Notes: generated by a model from the sequence alone, not told the origin. Shown: positions 12,212 to 34,179, numbered from the stretch's first letter. The stretch is 64,000 nt of DNA from Rotaria sordida (GCA_905250125.1 CAJNOL010000017.1:356666-420665), one strand, 5' to 3'. A program made the numbers and translations.

Positions 12212-15200
12212 ATGAACGGAACTCAATCGATAATAAAAAATTATTTACTTATCTTAAAAACACTTCATGGTGATCCAGGAGAAAATATTACTGTTATTAT
12301 CAAAGGTAATAGTGGACAAACAGAAAAAATATCATTAGGAAAATCACAGGTATAAATAATAATTATGATTAATTCGAATTAATTAAATTCTATATTAACT
12401 TTAGTCATATCATAAAGCTTTTAAACATAATCAAACTGATCTTTTTTTACTTTTATCTAATATTGATGTTAGCAAAATATTTCAAGTTGAATTTTGTGCA
12501 AATACAAATTCTAAATTTAAAGAATGGAGATTTAATAATATTTTTATTATAGATGGTCAGTTTTCTATACAAAGGGAGATTTATCTATCGATTTTTATTT
12601 TTAGGTACTCATATTTATCGTGATGTTACTTCGGAACATTCTCTCCTATTATCTACTGATATTTCTACTATGGTGAATGTTACTGAACCATTAATTGGAT
12701 CTCAAGGTTTTTTTTTTCTCCAAGCATATCCAGAAAATTAAAAATAAAGGATAATATAGTAGTTCTTTCGAGGATGAACTTATTTCTTTTTTTTACGAGT
12801 TCCCGTTTTATGAATGTGTCTTATAGTCCTAGAAGACAATTTCGAAGTCAATAGAATTACAGTAAAAATCGAAAAGTGTATATGAGTTCTGATTATAAGA
12901 GATACTAAATTGCTTCAAGACATGTATGTATGTATCGTCTCGATATCAATCAAATAAATTTAGTGAACATCTTCCATCATCGTTGATTTTCTGGATGTGT
13001 TCAATGCTATTTTCCTGAAGTTTTCTTTCATTTTTTGATTGTAGAAAGTTTCTATTGTGCATTTATAAAAACTGGAAATGATTCATGTTCAAAAGGTTGT
13101 TATCCTACATTATCATTATTTGGTAATAATCAACAACATACAGATATCAATATGAAATCATCTTATCATATGCATTCATCATCAACTAATAATAATATTG
13201 CTCTTGAAAAATATCAATTTGATATATTTCAATGGCAAGATTATAATATTGGTAATATAGAACGAATACGTTTACAATTATATTCAGAAAATAAAGAATC
13301 AAAATGTCAATGGCCTATCGAATGGATGTTTATTATTCATAATGGATATTCTTTTACAGGTAAAAAATAGAAATTTGAATAAACGAATTATTTATTGTTG
13401 TTGTTCTTGTTTTTTTTAAAGGACGTATTGTTCTTAATCGAATTATAAAAACTGATCGATTTATTGATATTGGTTTAGAACAAAAAATATTATCAATTCC
13501 TAATGAATATGGAGATTCATCTCGTTGTCAAAAAAAATATGATGATAATATATTTTTGTCGAATATTTTAAATAAACAATCGAATGCGTAAGTCTTTAGA
13601 AATTAATATAAATAAAGTCTATTTTTATTCTCTTCAGAATTTCTGATGATATTGGTCGATATTATGTTATAATTCGAAATATTGATGGAACAAATGGTAA
13701 TGTTTATATAAATTTTCATGGTGATCTTTTATCATCGTCAGGTGAACAACATTTAATAAAATGTGAAAATTATCCTGATCATCCATTTGATAGTAAACAT
13801 ACAGTAAGTAAAAACTTTATATGTTCTCTCTATTTATTTATTTTTTTTCATTTTTTGTTATTTCTTATCAAGGATTTATATCATATAAAAGCATCAGAAG
13901 TTGGTCATATTCATTCTGTATCAGTACGTCTTGATCAAACAAATAAAGATCATAGTTTAACACTTGATTGCTTATATGTAATACATAATGCTATAGTACA
14001 TGAATTTGATGTAAAATATAATATATTAAATAAAGAACAACCGAAGAAAAAATATATTTCTCTAACACATCCACCATTACCAATTGGTAAAGTTTGTTAT
14101 TATATTGCTACTCATACAACTGATAAAATATTATCGAGAACAAATGCAAATTTTAAAGTTGTAGTAACAGGAACAAAAGGAATATTTGGTAAGAAGATTA
14201 TATTGAATTTGAAAAACAAAAATTAGAAAAAATTTTTCTAGGACCAATGGAATTCAGAGAATCATTAACTAATGGAAATAATCCATTTGAAAAAGAATGT
14301 ATTGATTTATTTCATATTGAAGATGATGATATTGGTGACCCAATATCTATAACAATTACATTAGAACCAAACGGCAAGTTTTTTTTTTTAAAGAAAATAT
14401 TTTCAATTTTTGTCAATCGAAGAATAGATTACAATATTTTCTTCCAAAAAATTTGTTTGTCATAGTTGAATCCATATACATTTTAAACTAGTGTCCTGTA
14501 GGGATAGGACTTTTCACAACCGGAGCTAATCGATATCCGGCAAACACTTTCACAATACGGTTTTCAAATTTTTATTTTATATGAAAAAGTATACTATTTA
14601 GTTTCTTCTATAAACAGTAACAAAATAAAGAGATCATTTCACATTCCACAAAAAAGCAAATGATTTAGGATTCACTTGATGCCTTTCTACTTCTAAAATT
14701 CGATCAATTTCATAACGCATACGTTTGCTTGTTGCTGATGACACTGGAATTGAACACAGTGTGGAATGCCAAACGTCATAATTGTAGAATACTTTCAAAC
14801 GTTGTTATCTCATTAATTACCGAGTACGAGATCATACACAGCACCCAAATCGATCCGATGAGTTTGCACTCGAACTCATGTGCCGAGCCAGGTATCCAAC
14901 CCGATTGTAGAACACAAATTTAAAAAAACTATTAATAGAAATATCAAAATATTGATTTTTCTCAGATGTTAGTCCCATTGATTTGATTTAGTGCGTTATT
15001 ACTTTTGTTCGGTTGTTTACAAAGAAACGTTATTACTCTAGATGATTTATTTAGGTCTAATGCCAAATATGTTTAGCGGTGCTAAATGTGAACGGTAATT
15101 TATTTTTATTATCTTTCTATATTGAAAGAAAAATTCTTTTTTTTTTGTATTTATTTCTATAGAATAATGGTCATAAAAAATGGTGAATATAATTCATTAT

Positions 15201-15649
15201 GGCAATTAGTTGGTGATCTAAAATCAAAAGAATCCAAAACAATTTCTTTACCTATTCAGCAACAAAAATCTACTAAAAATCAGATCATTTCTGTCGAAGA
15301 TTTACACTTGAAAAATGTTGATGAAATAACTCCATTGTATACTATTGAACAAATTAATTCACTTGAAACTAAAACTCAACAACATATAGAAACAAAACCA
15401 ATAATAAATAATATTCAAACTTCACTTTTGAGTGATTATCATCATGATAATTTAATATTGACTGAAATAGAAGATCATCAAAAACGTCATATATTTGCAT
15501 CTAGTTTATATCAAGCTCAACAAAATTATCGTGAATTAAGACGTTTATTAAGAAAAATGAATGGATCAATACAAAAAGAAAAGAAAACACGAGTTTCACA
15601 GAAGCAATCAATAGGTTCTACTAGACAAAAAACTAATCGAATTTCTTAA
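12212..15649 (+). CDS. Protein of repeated PLAT-like modules
   Basis: Exons: 12212-12349, 12405-12555, 12605-12706, 13045-13359, 13422-13587, 13638-13803, 13873-14188, 14242-14373, 15055-15094, 15163-15649; the sum is 670 codons plus stop. Three or four consecutive blocks follow the PLAT/LH2 beta-sandwich pattern: an opening strand such as RYYVIIRNIDGTNGNVYI, a middle DLYHI or CIDLFHI, then an LG-x-I-like strand with hydrophobic ends. The modules most resemble LOXHD1-type PLAT repeats, which bind lipids or proteins at membranes. No enzyme domain is visible, and the C-terminal ~160 aa is a charged, probably helical tail. The intron after 14373 needs a GC donor (GCAAGT). It ends tail-to-tail, about 60 bases from the next gene. 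The family call rests on pattern, not alignment. Confidence 0.6.
14374..15054 (+). other. GC-AG intron of the PLAT gene
   Basis: The donor reads ACG|GCAAGT and the acceptor TTTAG. Phase 1 is preserved on both sides, and the summed exons close exactly only with this intron. The 681 bases hold no recognised gene. Confidence 0.7.
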
Positions 15650-15710
15650 TTCTTATAATTTTTTTTTTCTTTTTGCTTGAAATAATTAAAAAAAAGAAAA
15701 GAAAACTAAA

Positions 15711-18678
15711 TCAAACAAGTGTACCATAACAACTATCACCATAGCAATCATTTGTTGGATACGAATCAGGAATGATTTGAGTTTCTGTTGTAAGTTCAAG
15801 AACTGTGCCATCTGGACCAGGAAAATTAACTTGAATATAAAATCCTTCCCAACCATTCATTGGATTTTGAATAGTTAAAGAATAAATAATAGTTGTTGGA
15901 GTTTGTACCTAGACAATATGTAATTACAAAAGAAAAAAAAAACAAACTCAGAGTTTTACTTCTGTTACAACACCAGTATTAAGCCAAATGACTGGATTAA
16001 TCATTCCTTTGCCGGGTCTATTCGGATCGGCGATTAGAAGCCGAAAGTCACGTCTATTAAAATAATCAGATAAATAATTTTTCTAATCGTTGAAATATAT
16101 ATGTGCAGACCTTTTATCATTAAGTGTACGAGCGTGATAACCATAAGCACTCATCGGTTTTGGGCCAACACTAAAATCAACTGTTGCACGAATGTAACCA
16201 TGAGTATTGTTTGATGTTTTAATCCATTTAAACGAAGGTAATGGTCGATTCTTTGAAAAATAATAAATTAATAAATTAACGAAAAAAAAAAAATCTTTAT
16301 AACTTACATCATAAATACTTAAATAAAAACTTCGCATGGTAAGAAAAAGACTTATTTCATGGCCAGCACAAGAATGCTCTGCATTTGGTAATCGTCTATA
16401 GAATAAGATAAAAATTTAAGAATAAAGAGCTTCGCTGGATTTGGTAACTTATCTTGAACCACAATGCCATGTATGTGATTTTGTAGAGCAATTTGCAGCG
16501 CGTCAAACGGTATAGTAGAAATCAAGTTTTCATGTGCTCACGGTTCATATACTGGTTATAATTCTTGAGGAATATATATATATATATATATATGGTACTT
16601 ATAGACATTGTAGTTTCTAAAATAAACTTATGCAAATTTTGTTTTTTAAACGCAATTCGATACAGTCATAGATGCTCTTCAATTTTCTATAATCAAGAGG
16701 ATATTTTAACAATACTCAATGGTTCTCTTAAAATTTGTATGCACCAATAATCAGCATAGGACTCTTGATAAGTTGATATAAATAATTCCTTTATAAATGG
16801 AAAAATTTTTTTGACCTCTGGACTCCTGGAGGGATATAGCGAGGCATGGAAAAGTTTATTTTAACTATGTCGCATTGTGTTTAAAAACAAAATTTGCATA
16901 AGTTTATCTTAGAAATTACAATATCTATAAGTACCATATATATTCCTCAATGATTATAATCCGTATATGAATTCTGAGCAAATGAAAATTTGATTTCTAC
17001 TATATCGTTTGATGCGCTGCGAATCGCCCTACAAAATCACACATATGGTATTGTGATTCAAGGTAGATCACTGAATTTGGTAGAGTTCTTTCAGATTTAA
17101 AATACCTTAAATATGAACCACCAGTAGCAATTTGTAAATCACTCCAAAATGCATCCTAAAAGTAATGAATCAAGTCATTCTATTGTTTATATGTATATAT
17201 ATATATTGTTTTACCTCATTATCTGGTAAGAAAAATTCATCACCACTCGATTGAATTTGTAATAATTTCATATTTCTATATCGATCAAAATAGCCTAAAT
17301 ATATGAATATGAAAAGATTATGAGTCGAAAAATATTTATATTTTACTGTAAGGATCAATGATTTGTCCCATTTTAAGTAAATTTGGATGATCAGTATTTC
17401 GAGTAATATTTAAAACATAATAATCTTTAAATGCAAATGTCCAACCAGCTAAAGACTTTGAAATTCATTGAAAAAATACAGATGAAGTTATCATTTATTC
17501 ATTGTACATACTCGATAGTGATGATGAAAATTCTATTTTTAAAACAAGTATATTTATTCAATTAAATTAATCGATTTATTTCTTACTTGATGAATATTTA
17601 ACATATCCATAACAATTGGTACAGCACCAACAACACGTTCATTATCAACAGCAGCCGTTGTCCAAGCTGAATTAATAAGATTTTATATATAAAACAAAAA
17701 AAAAGCATGAATGAAAATAATTCTCACTTGTCCATCCACGCTAAAATTCAAAGAATAGAAAATATCAAGTAAAATTCCAAGATTAAAAAAGTTTATTTAC
17801 TTTTGAAGCACCTGCAATAACAAATTTTTGAGGTACAGCCACTCCTAATTGTTTTGCAAATTGTTGTACAGCATCCATAGCACGAACTGAAGCCTAAATT
17901 ACAAGAAAACAAAACAATATATTATTCATAAAAAAAAATATTCATTTGTACTTTAGTCATTGGCATACGAAGAAGTACATAAGGATTATCTGGATTTTCA
18001 ATAAATGTTTTCCATGTCCATGCAATAATAGCATCTTCACCACGACTTCTATTTGTTGGATCAGCCTGAGAACAAAGTTAATACTTCTAGATTCAATAAA
18101 AATTAATCCATCTTACCACAAAACGTATTGGTTCATTTGGAATATCTTGAAGATCAACACCAATACTTCCACTACTTACAGCAAACATAGATGTTAAACT
18201 AACAAAATTATCTTGTGGTTGTGGAAATCTATTATTTAATAAAAAAAAAAAAAGGATTTGTTTTTATTATTACTCAATATATATTCTTATACCCATCTTT
18301 ACTACTACCACCATCAATAAGCATAAAAGCTGTATTTGGTCTTGTAAGTTTATGTGGAACACTAACACACAAATAATGCCACCAAATTGGACGATCAGAA
18401 AATGTTTCTAGTTTTTATTTTTAAATAGATGAATGACAATATATATAAAACGATTAATGATAATAAATTAATTTACCATCGAACCATTTTTGTGATGTAA
18501 AATTTAGAATATATAAAACATAATCAGGTTGTTGATATGATTGAATTACAGTCCAACTAAAATGTGGATCAGCTGCTTTGACATAATCATCCAACGGAGT
18601 AGATTGACATTTGTCAACAAACAACAGACTAATAATAACAAGAACCAAAAAAACAATTATTGATCTCATATATTGCAT
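15711..18678 (-). CDS. Secreted PhoPQ-related / AprA-like protein
   Basis: Related to the PhoPQ_related family (bacterial PqaA and Dictyostelium AprA, an autocrine proliferation repressor), predicted alpha/beta-hydrolase-like proteins. It starts with a hydrophobic signal peptide (MRSIIVFLVLVIISLLF), then LDDYVKAADPHFSW, matching the family N-terminus. The family hallmark GASKRGWTTW is present, assembled over three exons with a 13-base micro-exon (17728-17740) supplying RGWT. C-terminal exons give RLPNAEHSC and the last exon, 15711-15908, ends at TGA. At least a dozen small introns; one holds a fold-back element. The Met at 18669 or 18678 fits best because the signal peptide follows directly. 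In-frame Met at 18756 would bury the signal. Substrate and role in animals are unknown. Confidence 0.82.
16440..17080. mobile_element. Fold-back element in the AprA-like gene intron
   Basis: Arms at about 16455-16660 and 16865-17065 are imperfect reverse complements. Both contain TATGGTACTTATAGA or its complement and the GCGCTGC...TTTGA core. A TA run (16568-16592) lies in the left arm. The intron lies between the exon ending at about 17102 (GGSYLR) and the one starting with RLPNAEHSC at about 16396. Confidence 0.7.
17728..17740 (-). other. 13-base micro-exon (RGWT)
   Basis: On the minus strand an AG acceptor precedes CGTGGATGGACAA, followed by a GTGAG donor. Joining it to GCTTCAAAA before and CTTGGACAACG after yields GASKRGWTTWTTAAVDNE, the family signature in frame. 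Without this exon the signature is lost. Confidence 0.85.
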
Positions 18679-18759
18679 CCTTTGCAACAAAAAAAAAGAT
18701 GCAACTGACACAAAAAGAAATCTATGTATATGTTCTCGAATTTTCGTTATCGGCAAGCC

Positions 18760-21700
18760 CCTTTGTTTTTTTTTTGTTGATTTTTTGCTGATAACGTTTG
18801 TTAAACTAGGTTATTCTGTCTTAAGGTGATATCAACATATTTCTCAAAGACAAGAGGGTTTTTTTTTGTTTGAATTAGACAATTCAGAAAAATTCACAGT
18901 TGTTCATATTTCAAGAATAAAACTAATCCGCTGATGTTAATTATCGATTCTTATAGAATAATGATAAAATTTGTAATTTTTTTTTTTGAATGACTCTGAT
19001 TGATAATTTGTATTAGAATATAATGATTTATTTCAATAGATTTTCCAAATGACAGCATTTCTCATCAAAGTCAATAATAGAAATTTCATGATTTCGACGT
19101 TCGATTATTCTGCTCTGATTCTCATAACCACGGGCGGTGCACCAATACTACGAGAGGGTAATAACTATTTCTCCTAAAAAGAGTTTGGAAAGGCAAGAGA
19201 AGCGTATTGTGTCTCAGAATATTCCACGCCTCTTGTTTATACTAGAGTAACACTACTTAAGCTAACATGTATACATAATGTGTGTCCTAGAATAATTTAC
19301 ACTAAATCTTCGTGCCTATTTCTCTTACTTCCTAAACATAAAAAATTTTCTTTATACATCCAAAGATATAGAATTTCAAGCTATACAAAGCTGTCAGCCT
19401 TGTAAGCCTTTGCATATCGAAGTCGATGTCAAAAGTACACTATTTAATACCAATAGATAGAAAATGTCGTGCTCTATGCCTCTACGACCTTGTCAAGATT
19501 GTCGAGGCTAATGATTACGAGAAAAAGACTTGAAACTGACAACTGTCAGTATTATCTAAGTCTACTTTGGGAAATTATGTTGCAAACGCTAGGCTTGCTC
19601 TATGAATGCTTTATTACTATGCTATCGAATGTAGAATTTAATCGTGAACGAAACAGTATAAATATAAAATTGATCAATGAAAATATTTTGAATATTTTGA
19701 ATTCAAAAATACCAACAGGATAAGTTTACCAGAAGAAGGACTTCTTTCTAAAATTCTGAAACATTCATTCAAAGATAAAGAATTTTAAGGAGAATTTCGT
19801 GAGACAGTTGAGAATTCATCGAGACCTTTATTAAAATATTGTTATCAGTTTGTTTTTTGTTTTCTTTTTAAATTTTGTGCTGACAAGAGAATGATATACT
19901 GAGATTTAGTGCAATGTCTCCTGTGATATCCGTTATTCAATACAACCCTGTAGTTCACATAGGAGAATTGACCCATCGTCTTATCATTTGTTTATTATTA
20001 TTCTGATGGATACATTTCCATTCATATATATCTGATATGTGATTATTTAAGCAATATATAATCAACATATTGATTATTTTGAACTCTTTCCTGTTACAAT
20101 AAGTAATCTTCAAAGTTTGTCGCTGGATCAAGACTAATAGCATGATTATAAATCGGTTTCAATCTTTCTAAGGTTGACTATGTGGTACTTAATGATTTAA
20201 ACTGAAAGAATTGAAGTCCAATTAACCAATATCTAATAGACGAAATGTAATAACTAATCTTCTTTGCTGTTTGTTATCAATAAAATTGAGTTTGTCATTC
20301 GAGACATAGTTCATAACTAAGAGAAAAATTAAATTCAAGCGACAATGATTCTACTGTTGAGATGTTCATTATTAGAGAAGGAGAGACAAAATAGGCCGTT
20401 TCAAAACATCATTGCTCGACCTAAAAAATTGATCTTGTGTTACCCATACTCATAACGTTGAAAACGTCCACAAAAGATTCTCTTTGTGTTACATAATTCT
20501 TTTTATATGATTATTTATGATTAAAAACTGATGTTGTATGTTGTTCAATTATATACCCATCTGAGGTCGATGATAAAATGATTATCTAATTCTTGTTACA
20601 TTCATTAGAGACTTTCATTAAAAAATATTATTGAGTTAGGAATGTATTAATAAGTTTATTTCTAACATTGATGAAACATAGATTTCACACATTCTATTCT
20701 TAACACATGCCCTTTTATGTTCGTTTTACAAATCATATATATCTTTATAATGGAAAATAATTTGTACAATGTGATCTTCATTGATTTCATTTGACAACAT
20801 ATAAATCATGGAAAGTAATATGAAAGATTTATGTAAGTGAAAAATGTTTTTAATATGATTAATTTAACAAAAAATTTCATTTGTACTTTGTGATTTCCAA
20901 TAAACTATTTTTTTTGTTTTTGAAAAGAAAAGTTAAAAACAAATGCCATGCTGGACATGTGAATATTTTTATATTCATATATAGAATAATGGTCTCAATT
21001 CTTCTCGTTTTCTGGTAAATAAAAAATGGTTGCTACGGCAGCTAATTTGATCTTGTTGGCAAAAATGCGTGCAGCAACAATAATAGCAGACAGACGAGAA
21101 ACAGTTCGCATCCGGCCAATGTTAAATAAAAGCTTACGAAAGATTCCGTCTATTCTTCTATAATCAATTGACATACACATGAATAACACGCATGTATATA
21201 TTCAGAACATGTCAATAAATTGTATTCATCGTTTATTTCATACAAAAAAAAAGCAAAGCAAACACTCCTGATTTTGCTTTGAGAGAATATACGTGATGGA
21301 GAAGTATATAACACTGTATAACATAATGGTTTTCTGTTGCTTTTCATCGTCACTATTTTATGAGTCTTTCTCTCTTTCATTTTGTCTATATTGACATAGA
21401 GAATGTGCATGCGGCCAAACGAGAGAGTACCATAAACAAGTATAGTAAAGACAGAAAGTAAGCAAAACTGTCAGGCTCCCTCGTTTTTCATCACCGTTGT
21501 CTTAAGTAGCAGTGGTGAAACGTGATAGTACATACAACAAAATAAGACAAATAACTCTTTTCTGTGATACAAAAATTGTATCGGTAAGCAATAGAAAAAT
21601 GACTTCCGTAATGCGAGTCTAAATGATCGATTTTTTTCAATTAAAGAATGGTAGCAACAATAAATAGAAAGAATGGACAGAGAGACGAGATAGAGAGAGC

Positions 21701-24700
21701 GAGAGCGAGAGTAATGTTTGTTGATGATCGATAATCGCATGATGTTAGCTTATGTCCTACGAGGACTATCATTCGATAATGACAATCATCACTCTCTATT
21801 CCACTTGTCTTTTTCGAATAGCAAACAAACTTATTATTCGTGAATTGATAAAGAAGAGAAAAAGCAATAAAAATCTATCACCAATAAGCAAGTTTCAATG
21901 TCTCTATATATATATATATATATATACATGTTTATGTATGCTGTCAGATTTAATATAAGAATTGCTAGATCGACGAATTAGAGAAATTTTTATGGATAGA
22001 TGATTTGTCGACAGTTAGAATTATATTGTTCGCTAGAATCAGTCATGTTCATCACTGACAAACTAGCAACGAGAAAGAAAAAACGCAAAAAATAGGGAAG
22101 TAGTAACCTAATAGAATGTAGTAATGCCTAATGTTCTCGTTTTCTCTTTTTCCTGTCTTCTTCTCTCATTTTTTTCATTCATTCTATCTATATAATGAAT
22201 TTAGATGATAGGATAAAAATGCCGACAAGGATGAGCCAAAATCTCAGAAGCGTTTTCATGCTTTCTGGCTGACGATTTCATTCTTTCTCTTACTGTTACA
22301 AATTTTTTATTTTTTAATTTTTTATTTGCATATTATAATTTTTTTCTTTGATGCTAATAATGATCTTCTTTTAGACAATTTAAACAGTAGACATCAACAG
22401 CGATAAATATAGAGTATGATTTGTTCGTGCAACTAGTCACTTGATATACATTTTAGATTAATGCTTATCATATTTATTCGACAATAGATATTAATACAAA
22501 TATGTCATGATTGTTTTGGATTATTAACCTGTCATTTTCTATTTTTTCTTGTTTTTTTCAAGTAAGTTATTAATAAATCACAATGAATAAGTGCTGATAA
22601 CTTAGATTTATATGCAACAAAAAAAAAAAAAGAAAAAAGATATTGTGTCCTTTATACAATTCGTTATAATGTATTTTGTAATGAGTCATGACCATTATTA
22701 TCAAGGTTAACTATATTAAGTTTGATCAATTACATATTTCCTATCATTCTGTTGACCATTCGAGCATAAAATATATCTAACTATGTATATGTGATTTCTT
22801 CCGAATTGAAGTACTATAGTATCTCTATGTAGAATATACTAAATGCATTGTATGTGTTGTGTGTATGTTATTCTTCGTTGTTGACGTTGTTGCGATCATA
22901 CATTTAAAGCTGTGCGAGCGATGAAAGAGAACGGCCGAGAGCTCTCCACATACTGAAAAGATAAGAACAACAAAGTAGTAGGCAACTTTGTTGTGCACTC
23001 TGGCCGTCGTCTCTAGGGAAGGACAGTTCCGCAATAACCAAATTAGATGAATACCAGAAGAACAGAGCAAATCGATGAGTGTGTGCATGCGACGCGTGTC
23101 ATACTATTGTGATTGTTCTTTCGTTATATTTTATCGTCACAATAGTCATAAAGTTGATCAGTCTAATTTTACCATCGACATGTCTCGATTAGAATCTAGT
23201 TGAAAAATTCTAATAAAGTTTATTGTTGAATAGCTACGTGTTACATGCATATTTTGATGATTTCCTCTTTTTTTTTTGTGTTTCATTCTAAATCACATAA
23301 AAAAAGATGATAGGCTAAGTCAAAAGTATAATTTTGATGAAACATACTAAACTTGAATTCAATCGTTTGTAAGACCTCATAGTCACATTTACATCTATTT
23401 ATTAAATAAAGCAAAAAGTCTTTCTATTTTTTTGTTTGTTATAATATTAACTCTAATTGATGCACTATTTTCTCTTTCGACTTCGTTCAAAATCGTGTTA
23501 GTAGAACTAAAAGACAACTCGCGCACAACATATTTGCTTTATTAGAAAGTCAACGATAGTAAACTCGTCTTTTTTGCGTAATCGAATTGCCGCATGCGAT
23601 CGCATACAATTCGTATTTGCTATTTTTGTTATATAGTCGCTTTTTTTTCTCTCTCTAGTTCTCGTCTTTCTTTGTTACATACAAATGCATATCTACAATA
23701 ATAATAATAATAACAACAACAAGCACAGTATGAGAACGAATGATGCGAGAAAGATTGTACAAGCAGTAGATTTCATTACTTGCTAGTTGTTCGCATCTTT
23801 TATTGCTTTTGTATGCCTCTATGACAAAGCATTCTATATTGAAACAACATCAACGCAGTCTTGTTTTCCACAATTAGAATATTGATTATGTTTGTAAGTT
23901 TCATTATGAATCATTCATCCTAATTGTTTCTGTCAAAATTCTTTAGGAGATAAGAGTAGGCGTAGAAGTTTGCTAATAATATTATCTAACGATGAATATT
24001 CATCAATGTAAATGTATAAAACAAAAAAGAAATTAGACTGAATTTTGTCAAATGCTAGTATGTTAAAAATGAGTTAATGAAGTTTTTTTTTAAACTCCTT
24101 ACTAGCAAATTTCTTTAATTGGAGCATCAACTAAATTATCAGTATGAACCTTGAAAAGAAAGAGAATGAAGTTTACATACAACACAATAATCTAATAGAA
24201 AGACTTGTCTACTGCTTTTGTTTTACTAATATATATATATATATATATATATAAATATTGCTTGATCATTATATATGGATATGTAACAGTAAGGAAAAGA
24301 TAGAATATACTAAAAAAAGAAATCAGATTGTATTGTTTATCCTCGATTGATGACAATAGTTGTATTAGCCGAGAATTTGTAAAAAGAAACCGGTCTTTCT
24401 TATTTATGTGCTCCAGTCTGTAAGTTATCAGTTTCTCCTATTCAATACACGTGGTTGATGAGAGCACTCTGTTGCCGAATAATTATGCAAGGCCAAGAAA
24501 GTCTATAGTAGTATAAGCAAGGGACAGAGAGAGAGAGAGAGAAAGACGATAGCAGAAGAAAATCTAAGGCAAGACGAAGAGAGAAAAAATACTAGAAGAA
24601 AAGTATTGTGTGCGTTTCGATAATGATATGTACCATAGTGGTGGTAATACCCATCGAACAAAAATGCTTTGCGTAGATGATGTTCTTTCTTGTAACATGT

Positions 24701-25151
24701 GTGTTGCGTTCAATGTTTTCTATTTGTTGAAAATGAAATTTAAAAAAATAATATAGCTAACGACGATTACCGATTGGCGTTTCTTAGTTGCAGTCTTTTG
24801 ATTCCATCATCATCATCATCATCATCATTATCATCATTGCTACTGTCGTCTTTTATTGTTGAGTTTATTTATCTATATATATTCATCGAGCGACAAACAG
24901 CGGAAGAAGTTTGTTGGCTCATATTTGACTCCTATATGCATGTTTTGCATGTCGACGATTCGTCGCATTATTTATTGATGTCATAGTTAAAACGCATGAG
25001 AGACGAACAAATCGACAACTAGGAAAAAAGAAATAACTCTACCAGAATCTATATATTAATTATATGTATATATATATATATATATATTGATTGGAAACTA
25101 GTTACATTTTACGTATATTATGAATTGTCGTCGTCTCCAATCTTTTAAATA
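18760..25151. other. 6.4 kb non-coding DNA between divergent genes
   Basis: Lies between the 5' ends of the minus-strand AprA-like gene and plus-strand PKC. No open frame shows family similarity. It contains TA runs (about 21904-21926, 24228-24253), a GA run (about 24527-24542), a GAT/ATC run (about 24807-24838) and many A/T tracts. PKC promoter, 5' UTR exons or enhancers would be expected here, but none can be named. Confidence 0.5.
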
Positions 25152-33107
<7,956 letters not shown>

Positions 33108-33379
33108 AAAAAAAGAATTATGCTAAACAAAAATTTTTTTTGTAAATATGTTCTCTAAACTTGATCATACTCAAATATTTCTGCATATTGTATGTTTTGC
33201 CGTTTGTCTGTTTATGTCATTGTATTGGTTCTTATTATTCTTTTTTTTTTCTTTTATTTATACTGAATCGTCCTTTTTCTTTTAACTACGACTATTTATG
33301 ACGAAAAAAAAATTATATTTATACGCATGAGTGTAATGTCAATTTTTTTCGGTTGGTTTTACCATACTTGTGTTTGTGG

Positions 33380-33800
33380 AATTAATGGCATAACAGTCTG
33401 AATAAATGATGATGCTGATACATAATCATATTCATCAGCACCAAGTTAAGACCACACTGTACTGAAATAGGCATCTTCCATTGGAAAGTTATAGAAATTT
33501 TCCCTTTTATTAAGTAACAATTGAGCTTCTTGTGCTAAAGATATATCTTAGTCGATTAACAAGATAAATGTTAAGAGCATAAAACCAATGTTAAGTCGGA
33601 TTAACATTACATTGTAACATAAGACAAGCCATAAGAAACATATGTTCAACATCAGTATCAAAATTTCGTCTCGAACGACAAATACTTGCATAGGTTATTT
33701 TAAATTTATTGATTGCCATTCGACCACCGATTGAAGCTGCTTATTGATTAAAAGCAAATTGAAGTTGTTAAGCTTGAGCTACTGAAAGACCAGTCATTTG
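33380..33800 (-). pseudogene. Decayed ORF of unknown family, copy 1
   Basis: On the minus strand a frame starting near 33800 (MTGLSVAQA) can be followed with coding-like codon use through CRSRRNFDTDVEHMFLMACL to about 33590. It then needs a frameshift to continue through AQEAQLLLNKRENFYNF. It is broken by TAA codons at 33768-33770, 33741-33743, 33591-33593 and 33446-33448. Its counterpart in copy 2 is similarly broken. I do not recognise the family. Confidence 0.5.
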
Positions 33801-34179
33801 AAAATAAGAATTTATATGTCAACTGTTGTATGATGAACAAATTTTTTGATTGCTCATATTTCAAAAATTGATTACAGTCGAAGAATGATATATGTATATG
33901 AACGAAAAGGTTAAAAAAAACTGGAAATCATTATACTTGGCTCTTTCTTTAATGTGCAGTGTTCTGCTTGATTAATGTCGCATTGACATCACGATAAAAT
34001 GAATATCTATCATTTCTTTTTGTAGAAACCGAAAATAACTAGTACACATTCATTTTATTAATTGTTTTTTTAATTATAATTTAATAAGAAAAAAAAGTTT
34101 GACTTCAACTAAAAGAATTTGTAAGAACTAGAATCAAGACAATAAGCGTTCTTTCTTAAATAATAACATAAGAAAAGAA

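Noticed and set aside
14720-14910. tRNA-like or SINE-like box A/B words on the minus strand of the PLAT intron
   Set aside because: Spacing between the boxes is wrong and no cloverleaf can be drawn.
18679-18756. Upstream in-frame Met of the AprA-like gene
   Set aside because: Would add 26 residues before the signal peptide; the Met at 18678 or 18669 fits secretion better.
21471-21740. Open frames of 60-90 codons in the 18.8-25.1 kb spacer
   Set aside because: Typical length for chance in AT-rich DNA with no similarity, no exon-like codon bias and no splice support.
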